Assembly (NCBI RefSeq): GCF_017912555.1
Contig: NZ_JAERSD010000007.1
Location: 1-64,000 of the forward strand
Length of the DNA: 64,000 bases
Direction of reading: 5' to 3'
From: Bacillus sp. REN3
Lineage (GTDB): Bacteria > Bacillota > Bacilli > Bacillales > Cytobacillaceae
The first letter of the stretch is position 1; every line of letters begins with the position of its first letter. This document shows positions 31,267 through 39,650 of the stretch, one piece after another. The position numbers and the translations under genes were made by a program. The notes below the pieces were generated by a model. It was not told the origin of the DNA. It did no database searches and saw only the letters and a program-made list of their open reading frames with translations.

Positions 31267-31611
31267 ATGAACCAGAATCAAAATCAGCAAAAAATCCAGA
31301 ATCCTGAAACACAAATCCAAAAGACACCGCAAATGAATGAACGTGATTTCATCAATGATATGCTGACAACAGAAAAATACATGACTGAAGCTTATACAAC
31401 CGCTTTGCATGAATTCAGCCACGATGCGCTTTTCCAGGATGTCCTGTCCATCTATAACGAAACAGCGAATGCACACCGAAATGTTTACAACTTGATGTTC
31501 AAGAAAGGATGGTATGCAGTGGAAGCAGCCCAGCCGCAAAAACTGCAGCAGTCCTATCAGCAATTCCAGGGCTATAGCAACCAATTCCCATACGGAAACC
31601 AGGTTCAATGA
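31267..31611 (+). CDS. Spore coat protein, CotF family
   Basis: The 114-residue protein has a Gln/Asn-rich N-terminus followed by the CotF helical core NERDFINDMLTTEKYMTEAYTTALHEF and a Gln/Tyr-rich tail. AGGGGGG precedes the ATG. It follows the YusN-like gene by 20 bases and is followed by a strong terminator. Confidence 0.85.
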   Translation: MNQNQNQQKIQNPETQIQKTPQMNERDFINDMLTTEKYMTEAYTTALHEFSHDALFQDVLSIYNETANAHRNVYNLMFKKGWYAVEAAQPQKLQQSYQQFQGYSNQFPYGNQVQ

Positions 31612-31618
31612 CAAAGAA

Positions 31619-31650
31619 GGAACCATCCCATAACATTAAGGGATGGTTCC
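31619..31650. terminator. Terminator between the coat genes and yusU
   Basis: GGAACCATCCC pairs with GGGATGGTTCC and is followed by T-rich sequence on the plus strand. It lies between convergent genes and may serve both. Confidence 0.85.
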
Positions 31651-31652
31651 TT

Positions 31653-31895
31653 CTATTTTTTCCGCTGCTGTTCATTCATTTCCTTGATTTCAGCGATGGT
31701 TTTGATGATTTGTTCCTTTCCGTCTGGGTACTTCTGATTCCAATGTTTGGCCAATGGCGGCATCGATTTGGCAATATGGTTATAGACAATCCACATCTTC
31801 ACTTTTTCAGTTTTTTCGGCAGAACCTTCTCCTACAAGCAATTCAGTATATTTTTCAAGCAAACCATCGATCTGTTCTTTTAATCTATTGTCCAT
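31653..31895 (-). CDS. yusU: DUF2573 family protein YusU
   Basis: The 80-residue acidic and helical protein shows LLEKYTELLVGE and VKMWIVYNHIAKSMPPLAKHW. It matches the YusU (DUF2573) family by length and position. Function is unknown. Confidence 0.75.
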   Translation of the reverse strand: MDNRLKEQIDGLLEKYTELLVGEGSAEKTEKVKMWIVYNHIAKSMPPLAKHWNQKYPDGKEQIIKTIAEIKEMNEQQRKK

Positions 31896-31914
31896 CGTAC
31901 CACTCCTTTACAGA

Positions 31915-32502
31915 CTAGTTGCAGACAACCGGGCAGATTTTGCAATAATCCCCGCCCTTCACCTTATAGCTGAAACAGCAGGTTCGCCTTGGCCTTTCTA
32001 AAGCTTTCATTCCTGTTTCACTATAATATTTCTTGAGCGGACTTTGATGATCGTCACCAAAAAGATTGCCAGGCGCCGAATGGAGCAGGTAGGCGAAATC
32101 AGCGGCTGCCCGTTCCTCAGCGATACCCGGAAGCACTTTTTCATACAGCCAGTATATATAAATGGCGATATTTTCCCAAAGAATCAGCTTCGGGATTTTT
32201 GTCTCTTTTACCAAACCGTCTATCAGCGGAGAGAGGTTGTCAGCGAATAAATAGCGGATCGAGTCTTCCTTCCATCCATCCCGCATTCCAGCCCTGCTGG
32301 CAACAGTTTCCCAGCTTGTGAACCGGAACTCCGGCAGCCAAAGACCCTCTTTATACATATCCAGGACAATGATATTTCCTGGTTTGGAATCAAGGCGCTT
32401 ATCGAAAACGGTCATGGCATACAGATGAATGACTGCCAGGAACGCGAAGCGTTTCATCAATATCGATGCCGCTGTTTTCACATCAGGTGCCGCAAGCTTC
32501 AT
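31915..32502 (-). pseudogene. 5'-truncated FhuF/IucA-C-like ferric reductase gene
   Basis: The 195 residues that can be read correspond to the middle and end of the FhuF-like family (often named IucA/IucC C-terminal-domain protein): KRFAFLAVIHLYAMTVF, SPLIDGLVKETKIPKLILWENIAIYIYWLYE and the C-terminal CCFSY...YCKICPVVC that binds a 2Fe-2S cluster. About 50 N-terminal residues usual for the family are absent, and the ATG at 32502 lacks a ribosome binding site. The same frame stays open upstream (RVVYWYPLHAGIR) without a good start and runs into the rodA terminator. It may be a decaying siderophore-iron reductase, or may use an unusual start. Confidence 0.6.
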
Positions 32503-32557
32503 TCGGATTCCGGCATGGAGCGGATACCAATAAACAACTCTGACATAGCCTAAAAAT

Positions 32558-32584
32558 AGAGCAGGAGACCTGGGTTCCTGCTCT
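32558..32584 (-). terminator. Terminator after the RodA/FtsW gene
   Basis: AGAGCAGGA pairs with TCCTGCTCT, and ATTTTT follows on the minus strand. Confidence 0.85.
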
Positions 32585-32587
32585 TTG

Positions 32588-33763
32588 TTATGCTGTAGTT
32601 GAAAACATGTATTTTTTATGATGGTACCGAATCGAAAAGATCAGGCTGACAGCAAGCATGTTTCCCATCAGCGAGCTTCCCCCGTAGCTTATGAACGGAA
32701 GAGGAATCCCGGTGATCGGCAGCAGCCCGATCGTCATGCCAATATTCTGGAAAACATGGAAGGTGATCATGCTGATGACCCCAACACAAATATAGGTGTA
32801 AAAATCGTTTTTCGTTTCCATGCCGATTTTCGTGATTTGATAGATAAGCAGGAAGAAAAGACTGACTAGGACGCTGGCTCCGACAAATCCAAATTCCTCG
32901 CCGATGATGCTGAAAATGAAGTCAGTATGGCTTTCAGGGAGGTAAACTTCCCGTGTCCCATATCCCTTCCCCGTCGTCTCACCGGAACCGATTGCAAGCA
33001 ATGATCTCGTCAGCTGGAACCCGGTCGTGCTCTGGTAATTGTATGGATCGATCCACGAATAAATCCTTCCGAATTGATATTCCTTCACACCAAGGTACTT
33101 CTCAAGGATTTCAGGCTTCCAGATGACAAAATAAAAAATGATTGAAACCAGTGTCACGCCGGTCCCAAAGATCGGCACAAGCAATTTCCAGGTGATTCCA
33201 GAAATAAAGATCATCCCAAGCATGATCGCGATGTAGACAAGGGATGTCCCAAGGTCTGGCTGCTGCATGACAAGCAAAAGCGGAACCATTGTCACAATGC
33301 CAATCTTCATCAGAAGCCAAAAGTCCGTTTTAATCGTCTTCAGCCGATACTTTTGATGATGGTCAACGATGACCCTTGCAAGCGCCAGGATGAGAAATAC
33401 CTTCACAAGTTCCGATGGCTGCAGGGTTCCCATCGCTGGTACCTTGTACCAGCTTTTTGCCCCATTGATGACAGGCGCGATTCCAGACGGTGCGACAATC
33501 AGGCCGGCAAGGAGCAAGAGGCCAAAACCATAGGTATACCAGCTGAGTTTTTGCAGCTGGTCGGAATCAAGCGTGATGACCGCGGCGATGATGCCAATCC
33601 CGATCATATACCAGACAATCTGTTTTAATACAAAGTTCTCATTTCCATACTGTCCTGTTGTCTGTGCACTATAGATGGCAATACAGCTGGAAAGGAACAG
33701 AAGGAACAATATCAAGACCAGGCCGTAGTCGATCCTGGAATTATTTTTCGTATTTGATGGCAT
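32588..33763 (-). CDS. RodA/FtsW family peptidoglycan polymerase
   Basis: The 391-residue membrane protein has about ten hydrophobic segments and the SEDS landmarks GAKSWYKVPAMGTLQPSEL, QPDLGTSLV, and GLLPITGIPLPFISYGGSS. SEDS proteins polymerise glycan strands from lipid II during elongation or division. Length is close to RodA (YwcF). The ATG at 33763 follows AAAGGAG by nine bases; an upstream alternative would add 13 residues without a site. Confidence 0.88.
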   Translation of the reverse strand: MPSNTKNNSRIDYGLVLILFLLFLSSCIAIYSAQTTGQYGNENFVLKQIVWYMIGIGIIAAVITLDSDQLQKLSWYTYGFGLLLLAGLIVAPSGIAPVINGAKSWYKVPAMGTLQPSELVKVFLILALARVIVDHHQKYRLKTIKTDFWLLMKIGIVTMVPLLLVMQQPDLGTSLVYIAIMLGMIFISGITWKLLVPIFGTGVTLVSIIFYFVIWKPEILEKYLGVKEYQFGRIYSWIDPYNYQSTTGFQLTRSLLAIGSGETTGKGYGTREVYLPESHTDFIFSIIGEEFGFVGASVLVSLFFLLIYQITKIGMETKNDFYTYICVGVISMITFHVFQNIGMTIGLLPITGIPLPFISYGGSSLMGNMLAVSLIFSIRYHHKKYMFSTTA

Positions 33764-34031
33764 GATGATTCTCCTTTTAATAAGGACTGTACAATATTCC
33801 ATTATATTTTTTCCGGCGAAAAATCACAACTTCTACCTCTTAAATGGTTATTATTACACATCAGGATATAAGAAGGAATCATCCTTTTTTCACAGCAACC
33901 CCCTATCCCGCTTCCCCTCCAGGAAAGTGTCATATATATGTATATTCATTCATATTTTTTATTGGACAAAGTCTTGCCGGCCTTCACAGCGAGTTGGCAG
34001 GCTTAACATTTCCAAAAGGAGGGGAAGCGGG

Positions 34032-34814
34032 ATGCTATCTAAAATTGAAGCTTTTTTCCTTGGGTTGATCCAGGGCTTGACGGAATTCCTGCCGATCAGC
34101 AGCACTGGCCATCTCTACCTTGGGAGGAACCTTTTCGGCCTTGAGGAAGCAGGGCTGCTGCTCGACACGATGCTGCATGTCGGTACACTTCTGGCAGTCT
34201 TTGTTTTTTATAAAGCCGAGTTCACCAAGATCCTGAAGAATCCTTTTGGCAAGCTCACATTCCTCCTTGTCGTCGGAACTTTGCCAGCCGTTGCGGTCGG
34301 CCTGCTGTTTGAAGATTACTTCGATGAAATTTCGAAGACAGGCGTTACGATTGGATGGGAATTCCTTGTCACTGGGGCTTTTCTTTGGTTCTCAGACTCC
34401 ATTAAAAACGGCCATAAAAAAATGGAAGATATCGGATATATGGATGCGGCGATCATCGGTGCTTTCCAGGCAGCAGCGATCTTCCCGGCCATATCGCGTT
34501 CAGGATTGACAATCGTAGCAGCGTTATGGAGGAGGCTCGACAGGGAAACAGCAGCCTACTTCTCCTTCCTGTTATCCACCCCGGCCATCCTGGGCGCTAT
34601 CGTCCTCCAATCAAAAGACCTTTTCAGCGGCGGAAGCGAAGCAATATCATTACAGGCCTTGCTGATCGGGATCATTTCTTCAGCAGTTTTTGGCTATATT
34701 GCGGTGAAATGGATGATCGGTTACCTTAAAAACCACTCACTGAAGCCTTTCGCTGTCTATGTCTGGCTTCTTGGCGCCATCGTGTTGTATTTCCAGTTTA
34801 CGGGACGATTTTGA
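34032..34814 (+). CDS. uppP: Undecaprenyl-diphosphatase UppP
   Basis: The 260-residue membrane protein has the UppP signature GLTEFLPISSTGHL near residue 20 and the second conserved segment SRSGLTIVAALWRRLDRETAAYFSFLLS. It recycles undecaprenyl pyrophosphate and can confer bacitracin resistance. The ATG at 34032 follows AGGAGGGG. It is divergent from the RodA/FtsW gene. Confidence 0.95.
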   Translation: MLSKIEAFFLGLIQGLTEFLPISSTGHLYLGRNLFGLEEAGLLLDTMLHVGTLLAVFVFYKAEFTKILKNPFGKLTFLLVVGTLPAVAVGLLFEDYFDEISKTGVTIGWEFLVTGAFLWFSDSIKNGHKKMEDIGYMDAAIIGAFQAAAIFPAISRSGLTIVAALWRRLDRETAAYFSFLLSTPAILGAIVLQSKDLFSGGSEAISLQALLIGIISSAVFGYIAVKWMIGYLKNHSLKPFAVYVWLLGAIVLYFQFTGRF

Positions 34815-34955
34815 TTGTTTAGGCAGTTAATTGGATGTTAAAAGGTATCTTGATTCCAGCCATGATCTTCCACAAACTTTTTTATTTTTTTCTTAGGCAT
34901 TCCTTTCCCCAAAAGGTCTGACGCCCCCACGGTGATTAGATAAAAAGCAATTGAA

Positions 34956-34985
34956 AAAATGCACACCAGCAGAGGTGTGCATTTT
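34956..34985. terminator. Bidirectional terminator between uppP and the HesB-like gene
   Basis: AAAATGCACACC pairs with GGTGTGCATTTT around a 6-base loop. It lies just after the HesB-like stop, with T-rich flanks on both strands. Confidence 0.88.
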
Positions 34986-34990
34986 CATTA

Positions 34991-35272
34991 TTAACAGCCT
35001 GAGTCGTTCCCCATCAAGACAAGACCCTGGCGGTACTCGTCGTACTCGAGGGACAGCCCTTCGGTATACTCGACGATGTGGGATTCTATCGCAACCTGTA
35101 TTTCATTGATAACGGATACTTGATCCTCTTCTTCCGGCTCATCCAGAGCCAGGCCAATCTGCGGGCCCCCTCAGCCAAATCCGCCGAAATAGACGCGAAT
35201 TCCTTCCGCTTTGCGTTCTTCAAGGATTTCCTTGAGGATGTCGCGCGCTTTATCTGAAATCTGCATGCTCAT
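34991..35272 (-). CDS. HesB-like selenoprotein (in-frame TGA)
   Basis: The frame starts ATG at 35272, ends TAA at 34991 and encodes 93 residues if the TGA at 35173-35171 (codon 34) is read through. The upstream part (MSMQISDKARDILKEIL, EGIRVYFGGFG) and the downstream part (GGPQIGLALDEPEEED ... SLEYDEYRQGLVLMGNDSGC) both match one family, the small HesB/IscA-like proteins, and the TGA sits where the family has Cys. HesB-like selenoproteins are an established bacterial family. A 7-bp stem with a 5-base loop follows 18 bases after the TGA. The Sec residue is probably redox or metal binding. The gene stands alone between uppP and the tungstate locus. A nonsense mutation is the alternative but is less likely. 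Confidence 0.85.
35134..35152 (-). promoter_or_regulatory. Candidate bacterial SECIS element
   Basis: CTGGCTC pairs with GAGCCGG around the loop TGGAT, 18 bases after the TGA of the HesB-like gene. The loop contains G residues, and its distance fits established bacterial SECIS spacing. Confidence 0.6.
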
Positions 35273-35404
35273 TATTCCTTTCTCGATTTAATTTATCATT
35301 GTCCAGTTTACCATGAGATCGATAAGAAATACACAATACTGCCCGGAGTATTTTGTGAAGGTATAATTTGGAAATGAATCTTGTTCCATTCCGAGCATTT
35401 TTGA

Positions 35405-35480
35405 CAAAGTTGTGACACTAAAACTAACAAAACTAAACAAAACTTGACGAAACTAAACATTTGTCACACTTTCCTATTAC
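35405..35480 (+). promoter_or_regulatory. Probable promoter/operator of the tungstate locus
   Basis: Three or four near-direct repeats of AAAACTAAAC (about 35418-35460) are flanked by inverted GTGACA and TGTCAC. This arrangement directly upstream of the HTH regulator suggests an autoregulatory site. A possible -35 TTGTCA with an AT-rich -10 follows. Confidence 0.4.
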
Positions 35481-35523
35481 ATATTCTAGTATATTTAGAT
35501 TATGAAGAAAAGGAGGGAATGTA

Positions 35524-36447
35524 GTGCAAATCTATACTCCTGATGAAATCGCTGCGATTCTGAAAATATCGAAGCACACTGTGTACGAAATGATCAAGCG
35601 AGGCGATCTGCATGCTTTTAAAGTCGGCAATAAAATGCGGATTGAGGAAAGCGAGTTTGACAGGTATAAAGCAAGCATGGCCGCAGCTCCTGACAAGCGG
35701 CCGGCAGAAGCTGGAACTGCCGCCCAGCAATCCCTTCAGCTTGCCGGGAGCCACGACTTCATCGTCGAACACCTTGTCAAGTACACGGCTGCCCAGGGAA
35801 CCGGACTGTCAATCAGTCCTTCATACATAGGCAGCCTTGAAGGACTGATGATGCTTTATCGCGGAAGCGCTGATATCGCTGCGGTCCACTTGCTTGATCC
35901 CGTTTCACAGCAGTATAACCTTCCATTCATCAGGCAGTTATTTGTACACGAGGCTATTTCCGTCATGCGTCTCGCATCACGGGAACAAGGCTTAATTGTA
36001 GCAAAGGGCAACCCGAAAAACATTCTCGGTGTCAAGGATCTTGCAAGGAAAGGGATAACCCTTATCAACCGCCAAAAGGGAGCCGGTACCAGGTTCCTGC
36101 TGGATTCGCTTCTTGCTGCTGAAGGCCTGCATCCATCCGATGTGAAGGGATATGATAATGAGGAATGGAACCACCTTGGCGCTGCTGCCCATGTCAGCAG
36201 GGGCACAGCAGATGCAGCATTCGGGATCCGATATGCCGCAAGCCAGCTCGGACTAGACTTCATCCCTGTCACTAAGGAACAGTTCGACCTCGTTCTCAGG
36301 TGGACGCCTGAGAACAAAACAGCGATACAGCATCTCACCGATCTTCTGCAATTCACTAGTTTCAAAGACAGCATCGCGGAGCTCGAAGGCTATGATGCAC
36401 ACGACTTCGGAAAAATCATTCACGGAAAACAACTGACGGAGGCATAA
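35524..36447 (+). CDS. HTH regulator with substrate-binding-like domain (tungstate locus)
   Basis: The 307-residue cytoplasmic protein has an N-terminal excisionase-type helix-turn-helix (residues 1-50: YTPDEIAAILKISKHTVYEMIKRG) and a C-terminal periplasmic-binding-like domain (from about residue 70, with LARKGITLINRQKGAGTRFLLDSLL). This architecture is used by regulators that sense a ligand such as molybdate or tungstate. It starts with GTG after AAGGAGGG. Its stop overlaps the start of tupA in the form TAATG, so it is cotranscribed with tungstate uptake and is its likely regulator. Confidence 0.82.
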   Translation: MQIYTPDEIAAILKISKHTVYEMIKRGDLHAFKVGNKMRIEESEFDRYKASMAAAPDKRPAEAGTAAQQSLQLAGSHDFIVEHLVKYTAAQGTGLSISPSYIGSLEGLMMLYRGSADIAAVHLLDPVSQQYNLPFIRQLFVHEAISVMRLASREQGLIVAKGNPKNILGVKDLARKGITLINRQKGAGTRFLLDSLLAAEGLHPSDVKGYDNEEWNHLGAAAHVSRGTADAAFGIRYAASQLGLDFIPVTKEQFDLVLRWTPENKTAIQHLTDLLQFTSFKDSIAELEGYDAHDFGKIIHGKQLTEA

Positions 36448-37322
36448 TGATGAAGCTCAAACAATTCCTTTCCATTTTAATCGTACTTACTTTTGCTTTT
36501 ATTGCAGGTTGTTCTGATTCTGCTTCAAATGAGCCAAAGAAGAAACCAGCTGAAAAACCAAAAACCGAAGAACAGACCGATTTGATCCTTGCGACTACAA
36601 CAAGCACTCAAGATAGCGGTCTGCTTGATGTTTTGCTGCCTGAGTTCGAGAAGGAGAATACCTATAAGGTCAAGACGATCGCTGTCGGTACTGGACAGGC
36701 TCTTGAAATGGGAACCCGTGGTGAAGCGGATGTCCTGCTGGTACACGCGCCTGAGGCAGAACAAAAAATCGTCGACAGCGGCGATGCAATCAACCGCCAG
36801 AAGGTCATGTACAATGATTTCATCATTGTAGGCCCGAAAGAAGATCCGGCCAAGATCAAAGGAACCACAGTCGCAGAAGCAGTCAGCAAGATTTCCGAAT
36901 CCAAAGCCGTATTTGTTTCCCGCGGAGATGACTCCGGCACACACAAAAAAGAGCTTGAGCTTTGGAAAAAATCATCCATCGACCCTAAAGGCATGGGGGA
37001 AACATATATCGAGGCCGGCCAGGGAATGGGAGCGACGCTGCAGATTGCTTCAGAGAAAAAGGGTTATGTCCTGACTGACCGCGCTACATTCCTTGCCCAA
37101 CAAAAGAATATGCCTGATACAGAAATTCTCGTTGAGGGCGATGAAAGCCTGCTGAATATTTACCACGTTATGCAGGTAAATGATGAAAAACATGATAAAA
37201 TCAATGCAGACGGCGCAAAAGCGTTTGTGGAGTTCATGCTTGCTGACAAAACAAAGGACATCATCAAGGAATTTGGCGTAGACGAATACGGAGAGCCGCT
37301 CTTCTTCCTTTTTGAAGAGTAA
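36447..37322 (+). CDS. tupA: Tungstate ABC transporter substrate-binding lipoprotein TupA
   Basis: The 291-residue protein has a lipoprotein signal with lipobox IAGC (Cys22) and begins its mature fold with LILATTTSTQDSGLLD, where the TTTS motif is the oxyanion-binding signature of TupA. The RGDDSGTHKKELELWK segment is also typical. TupA proteins bind tungstate with very high affinity. Neighbours tupB and tupC complete the importer. A molybdate preference is possible but less likely. Confidence 0.9.
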   Translation: MMKLKQFLSILIVLTFAFIAGCSDSASNEPKKKPAEKPKTEEQTDLILATTTSTQDSGLLDVLLPEFEKENTYKVKTIAVGTGQALEMGTRGEADVLLVHAPEAEQKIVDSGDAINRQKVMYNDFIIVGPKEDPAKIKGTTVAEAVSKISESKAVFVSRGDDSGTHKKELELWKKSSIDPKGMGETYIEAGQGMGATLQIASEKKGYVLTDRATFLAQQKNMPDTEILVEGDESLLNIYHVMQVNDEKHDKINADGAKAFVEFMLADKTKDIIKEFGVDEYGEPLFFLFEE

Positions 37323-37347
37323 TTCCAGAAAGAAAGCCTGATTGCGA

Positions 37348-38046
37348 ATGGAACTTTTACTAGAAGGATTAAAAAAAGCGATTGAAATGATTCTGTCAGG
37401 TGACAGGGAAATCCTTGAAATCACCCTGTTGACCTTAAAGGTCTCCATCACCGCAGTGCTCATCAGCACCTTCATTGGCATCCCGGCCGGCATGCTGCTT
37501 GGCCTTGCCAGATTTCCGGGACGGAAGTTCATCCTTGCTTTGGTCAACATCGGAATGGGCCTTCCCCCGGTAGTAGCAGGTCTGTGGATCACGATTTTCC
37601 TATGGCGGTCAGGGCCGCTTGGGGATTACTCGCTGCTCTACACACCCATCGCAATCATAATGGCACAGACATTGGTTTCTTTGCCGATCGTTACCGGATT
37701 GACTAGCACGGCTTTCCAGCAAATCAACAATAAAATGATCTTACAGGTAAAAGCATTAGGTGCCACCAGGATGCAGCTATACTGGATTCTGATGAAAGAA
37801 GTCAAACTGGCGATCCTTGCCGCCATCATAGCGGGGTTCGGAAGGGTCATCGCCGAAGTTGGAGCGGCGATGATGGTCGGAGGCAATATAAGCGGCGATA
37901 CACGGATCTTGACGACCTCGATCGTCATGGAGGTTTCGAAAGGAAACTTCGACGTCGCGCTTGCCCTCTCGTTCATCCTGATGTCGCTTGCTTTCATCAT
38001 CACATTCTGCCTGACCTATTTACAGCAAAGGAAGCGAAAGTCATGA
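37348..38046 (+). CDS. tupB: Tungstate ABC transporter permease TupB
   Basis: The protein of about 232 residues has five or six membrane segments and the permease loop QVKALGATRMQLYWILMKEVK. It forms the channel of the tungstate importer. I chose the ATG at 37348; a TTG two codons upstream is possible. Its stop overlaps the start of tupC by four bases (ATGA). Confidence 0.9.
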   Translation: MELLLEGLKKAIEMILSGDREILEITLLTLKVSITAVLISTFIGIPAGMLLGLARFPGRKFILALVNIGMGLPPVVAGLWITIFLWRSGPLGDYSLLYTPIAIIMAQTLVSLPIVTGLTSTAFQQINNKMILQVKALGATRMQLYWILMKEVKLAILAAIIAGFGRVIAEVGAAMMVGGNISGDTRILTTSIVMEVSKGNFDVALALSFILMSLAFIITFCLTYLQQRKRKS

Positions 38047-38774
38047 TTCCTCTAATAACAGTCAAAAATTTAGAAGTGCGGGCAGGAAAGAAAGTCCTGC
38101 TCTCCATCCCGCATTTCCGCATCCATGAGGGCGAAGTACTGGGAATCATGGGACCAAACGGCGCAGGCAAAAGCACGTTCATCAAAGCCCTGTCCCTCCT
38201 CGAACGGCCTGAACAGGGTTCGATTCTTCTAAAAGACAGGGATATCACAAACGATATGACGGTTGAGATCAGGAGGAAATTCGCTGTCGCGATGCAGCAG
38301 CCCCTCTTGCTCGATATGAATGTTTACCAGAATGTCGCGATTGGCTTGAAGCTTCGCAAACTACCGAGACAGGAGATCAAAAATAAGGTGGATCACTGGC
38401 TCGAGAAGTTCCATGTCAGCCATCTCGCAAAAAAGCATGCTTTCACCCTTTCAGGCGGTGAGGCCCAGCGCGTCAACCTTGCCCGTGCCATGGTCCTCGA
38501 CCCCGAAGTCTTATTTTTGGATGAACCATTTTCGGCCCTTGACTTTCCCACCAAGGTGCAGTTATTGAAGGATATTAAATCGATCATCCAGCAGACGAAT
38601 ACAACAACAGTATTCGTCAGCCATGACTTGATGGAATTGAAGTATATGGCTGATTCGCTGGCAATCCTGATTGATGGCGATTTAAAACAAAGCGGTCCCA
38701 CAGCAGAGGTGCTATCATCCCCTAACCCCTCTGCTGCCGCTTTCATCAATCAATGGAAAGACCTTCTCAAATAG
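38043..38774 (+). CDS. tupC: Tungstate ABC transporter ATPase TupC
   Basis: The 243-residue ABC ATPase has Walker A MGPNGAGKST, signature LSGGEAQRVNLARAM and Walker B VLFLDEPFSALD. It powers TupAB. It is the last gene of the regulator-tupABC operon. Confidence 0.92.
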   Translation: MIPLITVKNLEVRAGKKVLLSIPHFRIHEGEVLGIMGPNGAGKSTFIKALSLLERPEQGSILLKDRDITNDMTVEIRRKFAVAMQQPLLLDMNVYQNVAIGLKLRKLPRQEIKNKVDHWLEKFHVSHLAKKHAFTLSGGEAQRVNLARAMVLDPEVLFLDEPFSALDFPTKVQLLKDIKSIIQQTNTTTVFVSHDLMELKYMADSLAILIDGDLKQSGPTAEVLSSPNPSAAAFINQWKDLLK

Positions 38775-38864
38775 TTTTTTTATTCCGGCATGGCCTTAAG
38801 GCTATGCTATTTTTTTATTGAAATGTTACATTGAAACTATCAAAGTATTAAAAGAGGTGGAACG

Positions 38865-39611
38865 ATGAAATACGCTATCATTACCGGAGCATCCCGCGGG
38901 CTCGGGGCATCCATCGCAAAGCAGCTGCTGGAAGAGGGCATGCACGTGATTTCAGTAGCAAGATCGAAAAGCAGTGGATTAGGGCAGGCGGAAGCTGGTT
39001 CTATCCTTGAGCATTATAAGTGTGACCTTTCCTCCGCGGAGCAGATCAGCGCAGTTTTTAACGAAATCGCTGGGAAAGTGTTCAAGGAAGCTGAGCAAGT
39101 CTACCTGTTCAATAACGCCGGGGTCATTGAACCGATTGAAGCCGCCGGCTCGCTTGATAATAGGCAGCTGCTCACGAATGTGCAGGTTAACCTGACAGCA
39201 CCCGTTACGATCAGCAACTTGTTCTTGCAAAAAGCAAAGGAAGCAGGTATCAGCACCACAATCATCAATGTGACCTCGGGAGCAGGAGAAAGGCCGGTCC
39301 AGGGATGGAGCCTATACTGCAGCACAAAAGCGGGGATCAACATGTTCACCCAGACAGCCGGGGTGGAACTAGAAACTGCTGGAAGCGCCAACAAAGTCAT
39401 CGCCTTCAGCCCAGGGATCATGGATACGGACATGCAGGCAACCATCCGCGCTTCTTCGGAGGAAGCATTCGCTGATCTGCAAAAGTTCAGGCATTACAAG
39501 GAAAGCGGCAGCCTCCGCAGCACGGCCCTCGTTGCCAGTGCACTCGTGAAATTGGTGCTAGGCGGCAAGCTGGAGAATGGAAAGATTTATAAAATCAATG
39601 ATTTGCTTTAA
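38865..39611 (+). CDS. Short-chain dehydrogenase, benzil reductase-like
   Basis: The 248-residue protein has the Rossmann motif TGASRGLGASIAKQL at residues 8-22, the NNAG motif (LFNNAGVIEP) and the catalytic Tyr-Lys in YCSTKAGINMF. It resembles B. subtilis YueD, an NADPH-dependent reductase forming (S)-benzoin from benzil. The natural substrate is unknown. GAGGTGG lies upstream of the ATG. It is separated from tupC by 90 bases and has its own terminator. Confidence 0.85.
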   Translation: MKYAIITGASRGLGASIAKQLLEEGMHVISVARSKSSGLGQAEAGSILEHYKCDLSSAEQISAVFNEIAGKVFKEAEQVYLFNNAGVIEPIEAAGSLDNRQLLTNVQVNLTAPVTISNLFLQKAKEAGISTTIINVTSGAGERPVQGWSLYCSTKAGINMFTQTAGVELETAGSANKVIAFSPGIMDTDMQATIRASSEEAFADLQKFRHYKESGSLRSTALVASALVKLVLGGKLENGKIYKINDLL

Positions 39612-39616
39612 TAAGC

Positions 39617-39650
39617 AAGAAGCGAAGGATGCATGTACCCTTCGCTTCTT
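39617..39650. terminator. Terminator between the SDR gene and the histidine kinase gene
   Basis: AAGAAGCGAAGG pairs with CCTTCGCTTCTT at the meeting point of two convergent genes. Confidence 0.85.

Noticed and set aside
35134-35173. The TGA in the HesB-like gene as a plain nonsense mutation.
   Set aside because: The remainder of the frame is intact, TGA is exactly at the conserved Cys, a hairpin follows, and a second gene in the window shows the same pattern.
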